DNA from: Sapria himalayana | Lineage: Eukaryota; Streptophyta; Magnoliopsida; Malpighiales; Rafflesiaceae | Direction of reading: 5' to 3' | Length of the DNA stretch: 64,000 nucleotides | Assembly (NCBI GenBank): GCA_029783825.1 | Contig: JAREIK010002658.1 | Coordinates: 37,576 to 101,575 of the forward strand | Shown: positions 48,610 through 63,512 of the stretch, in pieces | Numbering within the stretch: position 1 is the stretch's first letter | Layout of the letters: every line of letters begins with the position of its first letter | Position numbers and translations under genes: made by a program | The notes under the pieces: model-generated | Databases searched by the model: none | The model's input: the letters and a program-made list of their open reading frames with translations, nothing else | What the model was told of the DNA's origin: nothing

Positions 48610-49390
48610 TTTTATTACTAAAATTTATCGTATTACTGACCAATTATTTGGTCGCTAATTCAGTGTTTTTTGGTTGGTAAACCAAATAGCAACCAATTAT
48701 CGACCAAAATATTTGATCACAATTTTGTTTGTCGTTAATTTTTTTACCACAAAAAAAATCATTCGGTCGGTAAATTAGCAACCATTTACTGACCCTCTAC
48801 CAACAAATAATTACCGACTATATCATGACAATTTTCTGACAAAAATATTTAGGTTGGATCATTACTCTCCAAATGGTCGGTAATTAACAATCATTTACAA
48901 ACCATTCACCGATTAATAATTACAATCTCAATTCCAACTATTTTCCGACCAAAAGCAGTTGGTCGGTAAATGGTCTCCAAATGTTAGGTAATTATCGACC
49001 GACTAAAGACTATTTATCGACAAATAATATCTGATTATATTCTGACTATTTTCCAACCAAAAGCATTAGGTAGGTAAATTGTCTCCAAATGGTTAGTAAT
49101 TACCGACAATTTACATATAATTTTCCAACAAATAATTTCCGACTATATTTCAACTATTTTCCCACCAAAAGTATTAGGTAAGTAAATAGTTACAAAATGG
49201 TCGGTAATAACCAAAAAAAATGCAACTAAAAACCGATCAAAATATTTTATAATCATTGATCAGTAATTGAGCTCCAAAAGTATTGCCAACCATTTGGTGA
49301 CCTTTTACCGACCATTAATATTATAATATTTTGGTTAGTTTTTGGTCGCAATTGCGTTGGTAATTACCGACCAATTTTTTTTTTTAGTTT
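48610..49390 (-). mobile_element. Second CACTA family: 3' subterminal repeat region
   Basis: Diverged units of about 120 bp containing ACCGACCA, GGTCGGTAA, TTTTCCGACCAAAAG and CTCCAAATGGT words in both orientations. The left end ATTACTAAAATTTATCG may be a decayed CACTA tip. A TNPA-like gene end follows at the expected distance. The motif set differs from the CTAGCTAAAT family, so this is a distinct CACTA family. Confidence 0.7.
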
Positions 49391-49624
49391 TGAAGCAATT
49401 GCTACAGAAACATATACAGATAACACAAAAAAATCCAATCAACTTCTAGTTTTGATGCAGTTGCTACATAAACATATATAGATAATACAACAAAAAATCC
49501 AATTAACTCTAGTAAACAACTATATATATTGCATATATATATATATATAATACATCAAGAGAAAATAAAAAAATGAAATTCAAAATCAAGGTTTAATGCA
49601 TTGAAAAAAATGTGTGTAATAGAC

Positions 49625-50386
49625 TTAATCATCCAACCTAGTTTCATAATCGTTATACTGCGATGTATCTAGTCCACAGAGTGAGGTGTCGGGTATTGAG
49701 GTAAAGCTATCTACTTCTGCTATTCTTGATGTAGTTGTTGCAGGTGTTACTATGGCGATGGAGTATATGCTATAGCTAGAGTATTATGCCGAAAAAATCT
49801 ATGGTTGATCATTATGGTTGAACTGTAGTCCTATTTCTTGAAACTTCTTTGTAAGCTAGTCAAAAAACATACGCAACTCATCCCTATCATCCTAATAGTC
49901 GATCATGTGTCGCTGTGTATTGACCAACTAATACTGTATTGCATTTCGTATCATGTCCTGAAATTCTTCCATCATCGAGAACAAATTCTAAATTGGTCCG
50001 ATAATACAGCATCATAATCTGGTCATCTATGTGAGTATAATGATGATGTTGACAAACCGACGCCATAGATGGGCATCTTCTCCTTGCCATCAATAGCCAC
50101 ATACCAAATCTGATTCGTATCAATTGGTGAAGCTGATGAATGAGAACTACTTATTGCACCATCACATGAACCTGAAGTAAACTTGGAATACGCTTGAGTC
50201 ACAACTACTAACATTTCTTCATATCTCACCTAATTTATATTCAAACAAAAAAAAGTTAATTTTTTTAATGAAACTTACATTTGCTGCACGAGATCTCTGA
50301 TCAACGAAAATCTGATTATCATGAGCCTTTGTCTGCATGTATCTAGATAAGCGAGGAGCATTGAGCTTCTTACCCTCCTTGCGTGT
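49625..50386 (-). pseudogene. TNPA-like (Transposase_24-type) 3' exons, second CACTA family
   Basis: Minus strand. Exon 50279-50386 follows an acceptor TATAG and reads TRKEGKKLNAPRLSRYMQTK then AHDNQIFVDQRSRAAN, ending at donor GTAAGT. After a short intron with acceptor AAATTAG, the exon from 50229 reads VRYEEMLVVVTQAYSKFTSG, then IDTNQIWYVAIDGKEKMPIY and GVGLSTSSLYSH (equivalent to the W-x3-GGxxRGxxYGLGS region of Transposase_24). A frameshift leads into a coiled-coil tail, EEFQDMIRNAIQ and DDRDELRMFFD, in which Gln codons have become TAG or TAA. The tail stays open to a TAA at 49625. The 5' part of the gene is missing. Confidence 0.75.
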
Positions 50387-50390
50387 CTAT

Positions 50391-50984
50391 AATTACATAG
50401 AATACATATGTTAATTCTATTGAAAAAAAAATTCCTTATGAGAAATGAAATTAAGGCATAATTGATCAGTCTGTATACACATATATCTATTATTTTGCTG
50501 CTATTTGATTAAATATATCTTATTGAATTTATAATTGAATTGTTAATTATTACTAATAGATCAATAATCTGTTAGTTTGTTTAAATAGATAGACAAATAG
50601 ACACATATGTATTGATATAACACAATACATATAGAGTTCAAAACCTATAAATCATTATGTTGAAATATATTTAAATATATTTATTATGTTCAAATATATA
50701 CAACATAAATCATGATAATCATCAATCTCACTTTGAGAATATATCTTATATATTTATCTAGAAAGACATTAACAATTAAAAATGCATATATAGATTGAGT
50801 AATAATTATTTATCACACATAAATAATGTATAAATATATATCAATAATTATATCATTAGACATATCTATCTTAAGAAAGTCATGATAAATAAATATATAT
50901 GTAAATAGAGCTATGGAAGATTAATCTATCTGTTAAACAGTTTTCTTATGCCTGCAACAGATAGATATTCTATTACCAAAATAA
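50391..50984. other. Transition DNA, nothing recognised
   Basis: AT-rich with scattered GATA-like words from about 50580 onward. It probably marks the decayed edge of satellite block 5. No gene. Confidence 0.5.
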
Positions 50985-51655
50985 GATAAACGACTAGATA
51001 GATAGATTCTTAGACCGATAAACAGTTAGATAGATAAACTGATAGAAAATAGATAGACATACAAATAAATAGATAGATAGATATATAGATATATTGATAT
51101 ATACATATATAGACTAGTAATTAAATAGATAGATAGATAGATAAATATACAGATAGATAGATATTTAAATAGATAGATAGATTGAAAGAAAGATAGATAG
51201 ATACATAGATAAAAAGATATATAGACAGATTGATTGATTGATAGATAGACAAATAGATATATAGATATATAGATAGATAGATAAGCAGATAGATAGGTAG
51301 ATAGAAAGACAAATAGATTGACATATAGATAGACAGTTAGATAGACATATAGATAGACAGTTAGATAGACACATAAACAAACAGACAGATAGATAGATAA
51401 ATAAATACATAGATAAATAAATAAATAGACAAATAATTAGACAGATAGATATACAGATAGATAGATAGAAAGATTGAAATATTGATAGATCAATAGATAG
51501 ATAGACATATAGTTATACATAGAGATAAATAGATAGATAGATATATAGATAAAAATATAATAGATAGATAGATAGCCATAAAGATATATAGATAGATAGA
51601 TAGAGAAAGAGATAGAAAGATATATAGATAGATCGATAGATATATAGATAGATAG

Positions 51656-51690
<35 letters not shown>

Positions 51691-54600
51691 GAAATTTAGA
51701 TAGATAGATAGATCAATGGATAGATAGAAGGAAAGATAGATGAATAGTTATAAGGATAGATAGGCAGATAGATAGATATATAAATAATATGATAGATTAA
51801 TAAGTAGAAGAGAGATCAATGGATAGATAGACAAATATATAGATAGATAATTAGATTTATAGATATATAGATAGATACATAGATAGATAGATCGACACAT
51901 AGATAGACTGATAGATAGAAAAATAGATATTGAGATAGATAAAATAGATACACAAATAGATAGATAAATAGATAGATTGGCAAATAGATAGATAGATAGA
52001 TATACAAATAGATAAACTTATAGATAAATAGATAGATAGACATTTATATAGAATGATAAATAAATAAATAGATAAATATAATGGAAGAAAGATAGATGGA
52101 TATATAGATAGATATATATATAGACAGATACATAGACAAATAAATAGATAGACATATAGATAGTAAGATATATAGACAAAAAGAAAGTCAAACATGTAGA
52201 TAGATTGGGAGACGAATAGATAAAAATCGAAAGTCATGCAGATATATTGATATATAGATTATTTGACATTTAGGTAGCTTGACAGTTAGATATATAGGCA
52301 GACAGAAAGACAGATAGATAAATATACAAAGAGATAAACACACAAATAGATATACAACTAGATAAACTGACAGATAGATAGATAGACAGACATATACATA
52401 GATAGATAGATATATAGTTTGATAGACAAATTTAAAGATAGATAGATAGATAGATAGATATACAGATTCATAGAAAGAAAGATAGATAGATATATAGACA
52501 GAAAAATCGATAGGTAGATAGATAAATAGAGAAATAGATAAATAGATAGATAGATAAATAGACAAACAGCTAGACATTAGATTCATTGATTGATATATAG
52601 ATAGATTGATAGATAGATAGAATGATATATACATCGATATATAGATTTATAGACATATTGATAGATTGATAGATAAATTGATTGATAGATAAATATATAG
52701 TTGATAATAAGATAGATATATAGATATATAGTAGATAGTAAGATAGATAAATAAACTGACAGACATATAGATAGATAGATAAATAGATAGATATATAGAA
52801 AGATAGAAAGATAGATAGACAGATAAACAGATAGAAAGATAGATAGACATATAGACAGACAGACAGATAGATAAATAGATAGATAGAATAATAGTCAGAT
52901 AGATAGATAAATAGAAAGATAGATATAGAATAATAGTCAGATAGATAGATAAATAGAAAGATAGATAGAAAGATAGACCGACAGACAGATCGACAAATGG
53001 ATAGATAGATAGATATATAGATAGACGAATAGATAGATAGAACAATAGTCAGATAGATACATAGATTGATAGATAGACAAAAACAAACATAAACAGATAG
53101 ACAAACAAACAGATAAACAAGTAGATAGACAACAGAAAGATAAATTGATACATAGATAAATATATAGACAGAATCGGAGACAGATTGATAGACAAGTATA
53201 TAGTTAGATAGATAGACCAATAGAATGATTGATTGATATACACATTTATAAACATCTTTATAAATAGATTCATACACAGATTAATAGACAGATACTTAGA
53301 TAGATAGATAGATAAAATGATAAAAAATTAATAGACAAATAGATTGATAGATTGGCAGACTGATTGACAAATTATTATATAGATAGATAGATAGAATGAT
53401 ATATAGACAAATAGATAGGTAGATATATAGATAAAAGATAGATATATAGATAGATAGATAAATAGACAAATATACATACATATAGATAGATAGATAGGTA
53501 GACACAGATAAAAATATAGATAGACAGATAAATAGACAACTAGTTAGATAGAAAGATTTATTTAATAATAGATTAAATTATAGACAGATTACTAAATAGA
53601 TTGATAAATGATAGATAGACATAAAGATAGAATGATAAATATATAGATAGATAGATATACAAATAGATATACAGATAGATAGAAAAATTGATAGATAGAT
53701 AGATAGATAGACATATAGATATTTAGATAGATATACATTTAGATAGATAGATAGATATATACATAGATAAAAATTTAGATAGATAGATAAATATACAGAA
53801 AGATTGACAAATAAATAGAAAGATAAGTAGACAAATAGATAAACAGATAGATAGACAAGCAGATAGTCAGCCAGTAAAATAGAAAGATAGTCAGATAGGC
53901 GGGCAGATAGTCAGCCAGTAAAATAGGGAGACAGTCAGATAGGCAGGCAGATAGACAATCAAATAGATAGACAGACAAAAAGTTAGTTAGATAAATAGAC
54001 ATACAAACAATCAAACAGACATATGCATAGACAAATAGATATATAGATAAGTTGATTGATTGATAATTTGATAAACAAATTTATAGATTGATTGATAAAC
54101 AGATAGATTGATTTATTAAAAATTAGAAAGATAAATAGAAAAATAATTAGATATATAGATATATAAATAGATAGACAGATAGATAGATTGATAGATAGAT
54201 AGATAGAATTAAGATATACATAGATAAAGATAGAAAGATAGATAGACAGTTAGATTGATAGATATATATATAGATTATTAAATAGAATGATAGATAGAAT
54301 GATAAACATATTTAAATATAAATTTACAAATAGATTGATTGACACATTGATAGATATATTATAGAAAGATTGATAAACATATCAATAGATAAAAAGATTT
54401 ATATACTTTTTGATAGATAATTTCATATACAGATTAATATAATTATTGATAGATAAATCGATAGAAAGATAGATAGATAAATAGATATATAGATTGACAT
54501 ATAGATAGACAGATAGATAGAAAGATATATAGATAAATACATAGATTGATAGAGAGATAGAGAAAGAGATAACGAAATTAATAGATATATAGATAGATAT

Positions 54601-54905
54601 ATATATAGATAGATAGATAGAGATATTAATAGATAGATTGATAGATAGATTGATAGACTAGTTGATAAATTGATTGATAGTTAGATTGAAAGACAGATTG
54701 ATAGCCATATTGTTATAAAAATTAAAAGACTATTAGATAGACAGATTGATAGATAGATATATAGTCTGATTGATATATTAAAAGAAAGAAAGAATGATAG
54801 ATAGACAATTAGTTAGATAGTTCTAAAAATAATTAGACAAATAGATAGATAGACAAATTGATAGATAGAGAGGTCTATAGACAGCTATATAAACATCTAT
54901 AAAGA

Positions 54906-54948
54906 TACACACACACACACACAATATATATATATATATATATATATT
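54906..54948. repeat. (AC)n(AT)n microsatellite
   Basis: An AC run followed by an AT run inside GATA block 5. Confidence 0.9.
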
Positions 54949-56093
54949 TATTCATTTATTTAAATACAAACAGATAGAAAGATAGATAGGCAGATATATA
55001 GAAAGACCATTAGATAGACAAATAGCTAGACAAAAACATAGATTGATAGATGACTAATATATAGATAGATATATCGATAGACAGATAGATTTAAAGACAT
55101 ACAAATAATTAGAAACACAAATAGATAGATAGAGAGAAAGATATATAGTTAGAAAGAAAGAAAGATGGATAGATAGAAAGAAAGAAAGATAGATAGATAG
55201 ATAAAATGATAGATATATAGATATATTGATTGATTGATAGGATGATGGAAAGATAGATAGATAGATAGATAGACAGATATATAGACAAATTAATAAACAG
55301 ACTGATAAATAGATTGATATACATATTGATAGATAGATTGAACCATATATTACTAATAAAATTGATATATAGATTAATTTATACACTAATATATAAACAA
55401 TTTGATAAAAAGATTAATAGATAGATAGATAGATAGATTTATAGAATTATAGATAGATATATAGATTGACATATAGATAGATATAAAGATCGATAGATTA
55501 TTATACAAATAGATAGCTAGATAGTGAGATGGACCAATAGATAGATAGATAGACAAAAATATATAAAAGATAGATAGAAAGATAGTTAGACAAAAGGATA
55601 TATAGATCAATAGATAGATAGACACATGGTTAGATATATAGACTGATAAATAGACTATAGATCGACAATTAGATAGATAGATAGATAAATAGAAATATAG
55701 ATAGATAGATAGATAAACAAATAGATAGTTAGATGGATAGATTGATTGACAGATAAATAAATAGATATATAGATCGAAAGAAGGACAAATATATATATAG
55801 ATAGAAATAAAGATAGATAGAAAGATAGACATATAGATAGATAAATAGATAGATAGAAAGATAGATGGTCTGATAGATAGTAAAGTACATAGATAGATAG
55901 ATAGATAGACAAATAGACAGATAAATAGATAGATAGATAGGTAGGTAGATAGGTAGATAGATAGATAGACATATAGATTGAATGATAAAGAGATAGAAAG
56001 ATAGAAAGATATTTAGAAATACTGACAGATAGATACACAAATAGACATATAGATAGATAGAATGATTGACAAAAAGGTTTCTAGTAAAGCAGG

Positions 56094-56198
56094 CATACAT
56101 TCTGGTAGGTTGGTAGATAGACAGACAAACATACATATACACAGATAGAGAAATAGATATAAAGAATGATAGACTGAATCCCAGACAAATTGATAGGC

Positions 56199-56250
<52 letters not shown>

Positions 56251-59015
56251 CAGATAGATTGATAGACATATAGATAGAAATATAGATAGACAAATATATA
56301 TATATATATATATACATATAGAGAGATAAACTGATAGACAAACTAATAAATAGATTGATAGACATATTGATTGATAGATTGAAAATAGATCAATATACAG
56401 ATTGATATATTGATAGACACATTGATAGACTAAAATATTATATAAAAAGATTAATAGATGATAGATATAAGAATGATAGAATTAAAGATATAAAGATACA
56501 TATACATATAGATAGATAGATCGATCGATAGACTATTAGACAAATAGATCATTAGAGATGTAGATAGACAGATAGATCGATAGATAGATAGATAGATAGA
56601 AATAAAGAAGGATAGAAATATAGATAGTTTTATAAAAAGAAAGATAGATAAACACATAATTATATAGATAGACTATTAGATAGACTATAGATACACAATT
56701 ATATAGACAGATAGACAAATAGATAGAAAGATAGATAGGTAAATATAAAGATAAGTAGATTGATAGACATATTGATAGTCAAAAAGATAGACATATAGAT
56801 ATACATATAGATAGATAGATAGGAATATAGATAGACATGTAGATAGATATAGATAGACAGATAGACAGATAGATAGATAGACAAATATATATATAGATAG
56901 ACATATATATAGATAGATAGATAGAGAGAAAGATAGATAAAAAGATAGATAAACAGACATATAGATAGAAAGATAGATAGATAGATAGACAGACCGATAG
57001 ACAAATAGAAATACATAAAGATTTATAGAAAGGTATGGAGTAAGGTAGCCATACATTCAAGTATGCAAGCAGATAGACAGTCAAACATACATATAGATAG
57101 ATAGACATAGAAAAAAAATTGATTTACAGATTCCAAAATAGATTGATAGGCATATATATAAAAAGATAGATAGATAGAAAGATATATAGATATGCAGATA
57201 GATAGACATATAGATTGACATATAGATTCACATATTATTAAATAGATATATAGATAGATATATAGACTTATAGATCGACAATTAGATAGAAAAATAATTT
57301 GATTATTAGATATACAAAATGATAAAAAAGATTAAAAGATAGATAGATAAAAAATTAACACATAGATAGATAAATAGATTGATAGAAATCAAGATAGATA
57401 GTTAGATAGACATATTGAGAGATAGATTGATTGATTGATAGAATGATATACAAATTGATAGACAGACATACAGAAAGATAAATAGATAGATAGAGAGATG
57501 ATAGATAAACATATAGATATACTAATAGATAGATTGATAAACTGATAGAATGATAGATAGATATACACATAGATAGTCATATAGATAGATAGATTTATAG
57601 ATAAATATATATATAGATAGATAGATCAGATAAAAATATATAGATAAATATATAGATAGATCAGATAAATATATAGATAGATAAATAGATAGATCAGATA
57701 GAAAGAAAATTGATAGAAATAAAGAAATATAGATAGATAGATAGACAGACAGTCAGTAAGACAAAGAGATAGTTAAACAAGCAGGAATATAGATAGATAC
57801 ATTGTTACATAGTTATATAGATAAATTGGTAAATATATAGTTAGTCAGATTGATAGATATATAGATATATAGATAGATGGAAATATAGATCGATAGATTA
57901 TTAGAAAAATTGATAGATAAATAGATAGATAGATATATAGATAGATTGATTAATTGATATATTTGAATATAGATAGATAAATAGATAGACGAATAGATAG
58001 AAAGATAAAAAGATAGATAGACTGAAATATAGATAAATATATAGATAGACAAACATATAGAAAGAAAGAAAGATGATAGATTGATTGATTGATAGACTGA
58101 TATAAAGAATGAGTGATAGACAAATTGATATATATATATATATTGATATACATATTTATAGACTAATTGAAAGAGAGATTAATAGGCATATTCATATAAA
58201 AAATAATAAATAGATAGAGAGAAAGATTGATAGACTTATATATAAATAAATTGATAGAAAATTTAATAGATAGATAGTTAGATATATTTATTGACTAATA
58301 TAAAGATAGACAGATAGACCAATATATAGAAAAATAGATTTACATATTATTAGAGAATTTGAAAGATAGATAAATAGATAGATAGATAGATTAATTTTTT
58401 GATTCATAATTAATTAGATAGATTGTCTAATACAAAGGCTTATAGATAGACAAATACTTAGACATAAAGATAAGAGGATAGATAGATCAAAAAAGATAGA
58501 CAAATAGTTAGTAAGATAGATTAATAGATAGTAACTTAGACGATAGATACACAAAAAGATAAAATGATCGATAGATAGATAGACAGATAGATAGTCAGAT
58601 AGATAGATAAATATATATATAAATAAAAAGATAATTAGACAAATAGATAGATAAATATATATATAAATAAAAAGATAATTAGACAGATAGATAGACAAAC
58701 AAATAGATAGATAGATACGCAGACAAATAAAAAGATAAATAGATAGATAGATATTAAGATAGATAAAAATATACACAGGTATATATTTATAAAGATAGAT
58801 AGAATGATACATAGATTGATTGATTGACAAGAATTTAGATAGATAGATAGATAATTTTAATATAGATAAATTGATAGATACATAGACAGACAGATAAATA
58901 GATAGATAGTTTGATATATAATAGATAGATAGATAGACAGAAATATAGACAAATAGGCAAGTAGTAAGGCAAGCATACATTCAAGTAGGCAGACAGATAG
59001 ATTGGCAAACAAACA
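56094..59015. repeat. Recurring non-GATA marker, ~960-bp spacing
   Basis: CATACATTC followed by (A/T)GTAGG, AGATAGACAG and CAAACATA occurs at 56094, 57050 and 58974, with intervals of 956 and 1924 bp (about 2 x 962). Around the first two copies the similarity extends further, for example GAATCCCAGACAAATTGATAGG versus GATTCCAAAATAGATTGATAGG. This points to a higher-order repeat of about 0.96 kb. No fourth copy was seen near 58010. Confidence 0.6.
56199..56248. repeat. (CA)n(TA)n microsatellite
   Basis: About 40 bases of CA then TA in block 5. Confidence 0.95.
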
Positions 59016-59568
59016 TATTGATAGAAAGATAGATAGATAGAAAGATAAATAAACAAATTGATAGATGGATACATTAATTGAAAGATAGATAGACACATAT
59101 ATAGACATATAGGTAGATAGATAAATAGACATATAAATTGATAGATAGATATACAGATAGATAGACAGATTGATTGATTGATTGACAGATAGATAGACAA
59201 ACAGATAGACAGATAGATAGATATATAGATACATAAATAGATAGATAGATAGACCTATAGTTAGTAAGATAGATAGATAGATAGAATGAAAGATAGAATC
59301 ATAGAGAGATTGATAGGCATATTGGTCGACATATTGCTAGATAGTTTGTTTGGCATATAGATAGAAGATAAATAGAAAGATTAATAGACAAATATATAGA
59401 CATATATAGACAGATAGAAAGACAAATAGATAGACAGATAGAAAGACAAATAGTTAGTCAGATTATCGAAAAATAAATAGATAGATTATTAGACAGACAG
59501 ACATATAGATAGATAGATAGATAGATAGATAGACAGATAGAAACATAGATATATAGATGGATAGATTG

Positions 59569-59610
<42 letters not shown>

Positions 59611-59612
59611 AT
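59569..59612. repeat. (TA)n(TG)n microsatellite
   Basis: A TA run followed by a TG run. Related runs lie at 60894-60911 (TG) and 60989-61026 (TA then CA). Confidence 0.95.
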
Positions 59613-60112
59613 AGAAAAAAAGATAGGGAGATAGATAGACAAATAGATAGCCAGATAGGTAAACACATAGATAGACAGATAGATTAAAAAATAGATAGAT
59701 AGATAGTCAGATAGATATATAGACAAATAGATAGATAAATATATAGATAGATAGATATATTGACTAGAAGGCACTTGAGTATGCAGAATGTTAGGCACAA
59801 AGTCATGCATATAGAGAGTCAGATAGGCATGTAGAAAGATAGACAAATACACTTATAGATAAATAGAAAGATAGACAAATAACCAAACAAACAAATTGAC
59901 ATACTTATAGATAGAGAAATAGAAAGACAAATAGACAGATAAATTGATAGTTTGATTGAAAGATTGATAAAGAAATTTATAGACAAATAGATAGACAGAT
60001 AGATAGATAGATAGATAGATAGATTAATTAACATATAGTTAGATAGATATATAGTAAGATAGATCGATAGACACATAGATAGACAAATTGATAGACAGAT
60101 AGATAGGCAAAT

Positions 60113-60143
<31 letters not shown>

Positions 60144-60929
60144 CAGATAGACATAAAGATAGATAGAAAATAGAAAGATGGATGGATAGATAGAAAGATA
60201 GATAGACTGACAGATAGATAGATCAATAGAAGGAAGTCAGATAGATAGATACATAGTCAGATAGATAAATAAATAGATAGGCAGATAGATTGATAATTAG
60301 TTTGATAGAATATAGATAGACAAATTGATAGATAGTTTGTTACACATATAGAAAGATATATACATACATAGATTGATTGATTGACAGATAAACAAATAGA
60401 TCAGTAGATAGATAGATATACAGATTGATAATAAGATTGCTAAGTAAATAGATATATAGATAGATAAACAGATTGATATACATATAAATAGTTAGTTAGA
60501 TAGATTAATAGAAAAATAGATAAGAAAATTGATTGATTGATAGATACAAAGATAGATTGAAAGATAGATATATAAATGTATATATAGATAAAAAGATTGA
60601 TGGATAGATAGATTCATAGATAGACAGACAGATAGATAGATATATAGATAGATAGATAGATAGATAGACAATCAGATATATAGATAGATAGGTAGATAGA
60701 TAGATGGATAGATAGATAGACAGAAAGATAGATAGAAATATGGACAAATAGATAGATGCATAGATAAAGTGATAGATAAACTAATAGAGAGCTAGAAATA
60801 AAGATAGATAGATTGATAGATAGTTAGAAATATAGATATATAGACAGACAAATATATAAATAGATACCAATATAGACAAATAAATACAAAGATATGTGTG
60901 TGTGTGTGTATATAGATAGATATATAGAC

Positions 60930-60960
<31 letters not shown>

Positions 60961-61710
60961 AAGATAGACATATATAGATAAATAGATATATATATATATA
61001 TATATAAACACACACACACACACACATATAGATAGGTAGATAAATAGATTGATAGATATATAGATAGGTTGACATACAAATAGACAAATAGATAGACAAA
61101 TGGATAAACAAAAAGATAGAAAGATAGATATAGAGATGGATAGATTGATTGATTTATAGATAGATTGACAGGAATCCTCACTGATAGATAGATAGATATA
61201 TAGATAAACAAATAGATAGATAGATGGAGAGAGATATAGACAGATAAAAAGACAAAAATATACAGATAAAAGACAAATAGATAGACAAATAGATAGCTGG
61301 ATAGATAGATAAATAAAAAGATAGATAAATTGTTATAAGGAAAGGTAAACAGATAGATAAATAGATAGATACCTCCAAATAGATAAACAAATAGATAGAC
61401 AAATAAATAAACAAATAGATAAACAAATATATATAAATAAATAGATAGACAGAGAGATAAATTTACAAATAGATAGAGAGACAGATAGACAGGCAAATAG
61501 ATAGATTGATATATAGATAGTTAGAAAGATAGATAGATAGACATATACATAGAGTGATAGATATACAGAAAGATAGACAAAAAGAAAGATTGATAGATAG
61601 ATGGACTAAAAGCTAGACAGATAGATAAATAGTTAAATACACTAATAATAGACAGCTAAATATATAAATATATAGACATATAGATAGATAAATAAATAGA
61701 TAGATTGATA

Positions 61711-62523
61711 TACTACAAGAAAAATCCCAAATAGATAGATAAAATTCCCTAGCTAAATGGGGGTTTCCATCACTATACGGGATATAATGATGGATTAATG
61801 AAGGAAGCTTTCCCAAGCTGAAGTGCTCGTTGTTAAAAATTAATGAGGGAATGATTTCTTAGCTAAAAAATTATAGCGTTGGAAAATTCCCTAGGTAAAA
61901 TAATGATTATCCTAGCTAAATTAACAAGGGAAAATCCCTAGCTTTTTTAATTCCAAAACTATTTTCATAATTTTTTTTTTCAAAAAATTTAATTAAATAA
62001 TTTAAAATTTATATATTAAATTGAATAAAAACATAAACTATACGTGATAATTTATAAATAACAAAAAATAAAATCATATAATAAATTATTGTGATATAAT
62101 ACTTTACATAATTAAAACATAAACATAACAAAATCATATCACATCTTATTCATCAATATTTCTACTGATAGTGCATAAATTATAATCTATATGTTCTTTG
62201 AGGTTACTTTCTCTCTCTTAGCTCCTTTGATCACCATCTTTCTACTGCGAAAAAGTTGTTAGAGTCATGGTGCATCATGTCTAGTAAAAAACCATTCACT
62301 TATACAAGCTTTTTTTGGGAAATATTGTAGTACCATCTATACAAAATTTAGACCAGTCAATAAAATCAAAATAAATAAATAAATAAAGTTATGTATTGAT
62401 AAATATATAATACTGCAGTATATATATATACGTATTAACTATAGTATATGTGTACATATATTCTAGTATTTCACTTGTTACATATATTACTACAATATTT
62501 CTGATTATATACTGTAGTATTTT
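61711..62523 (-). mobile_element. Truncated CACTA element, 3'-end fragment
   Basis: Begins with TACTACAAGAAAAATCCC, the CACTA tip with its first C changed to T, right after satellite block 5. CTAGCTAAAT-type subterminal motifs follow (61740-61950). A non-coding region aligning with 24120-24660 comes next, including GGTGCATCATGTCTAGTAAA. It ends among TACTGTAGTATTTTA words like those at 24640-24720, where GATA block 6 resumes. The orientation is the same as the complete element. No coding sequence remains. Confidence 0.85.
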
Positions 62524-63465
62524 ATAGATAGATAAATAGATAGATTGATTTATAGCTAGATAGAAAGAAAGATAGATAGAGGGATGGATAAATAGAAAAA
62601 TAGATTAATATAAAAAATGATAGATAGAAATACAAAAAGCATATATACAAATATACATATAGTAAAATAGATAGATACCAAAATATATAGACAAATAGAT
62701 AAATAAATAGATAGATAAAAATATACATACAAACATATATAAATAGATTGTTAGATAGATAGTAATATAAATAGACAGATAAATAGATAGATAGATAGAT
62801 AGAATGACAGATAGACAAATATATAGATAGATAGAAAATTTGATAGATAAATAGATAGATTGATTGATTGACATATATAATGATAGACAGATCCATAGAT
62901 ATGAAGATAAAAAGATAAACAGATGGATAAATAGACATATTGGCATCTTGATATATAGATAGATAGACAGATAGTAAGATAGAGAGATAACCAAAAACAT
63001 AAATAAGTAGATATATAGATAATTACATATACATATAGACAGATAATTAGATTTGTTAGATAGATCATTAGATAGATAGATAGATATCTAGATAGACAAA
63101 TAGATAGATAGGTATATAGATAGATAGTTAGATAGATAGATAAATAGATAGATAAATTCATAGATAGAAAGACAATTAGATAGTTAGAGAGATAAATAGA
63201 TAGAAAGATCAATAAATAGGCATATGAAAAGATAGATAGTTAGACAATTAGACAAATAGATATACTTATAGTTAGATAGACAAATAGAAAGATATATAGA
63301 TGGGTAGCTAAGCTGATTGATAGACAGACATATAGACTGATAGACAGATAGATGAGAGATAGATAAACAAATAGACAGACAGATAGAAGATAAATAGATA
63401 CATATATAATTAGATATACAAATAGAATGATTGATAAATAAATTGATATAAATAGATAGCTATAC

Positions 63466-63512
<47 letters not shown>

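Larger units (their letters stand above)
50985..61710. repeat. Degenerate GATA satellite, block 5 (GATA on + strand)
   Basis: More than 10.7 kb of GATA/GACA/AAAG-type tetranucleotides, in the same sense as block 1 and opposite to blocks 2-4. Minus-strand Leu-Ser-Ile-Tyr frames up to about 235 codons are artefacts. Local duplications occur, such as GCAGATAGTCAGCCAGTAAA twice at 53858-53930 and a ~42-bp repeat at 58600-58690. The block ends exactly at a CACTA tip. Confidence 0.95.

Noticed and set aside
48378..48680. Two opposed small frames with repeated text
   Set aside because: They reflect a short tandem duplication in the presumed LTR and match no protein family.
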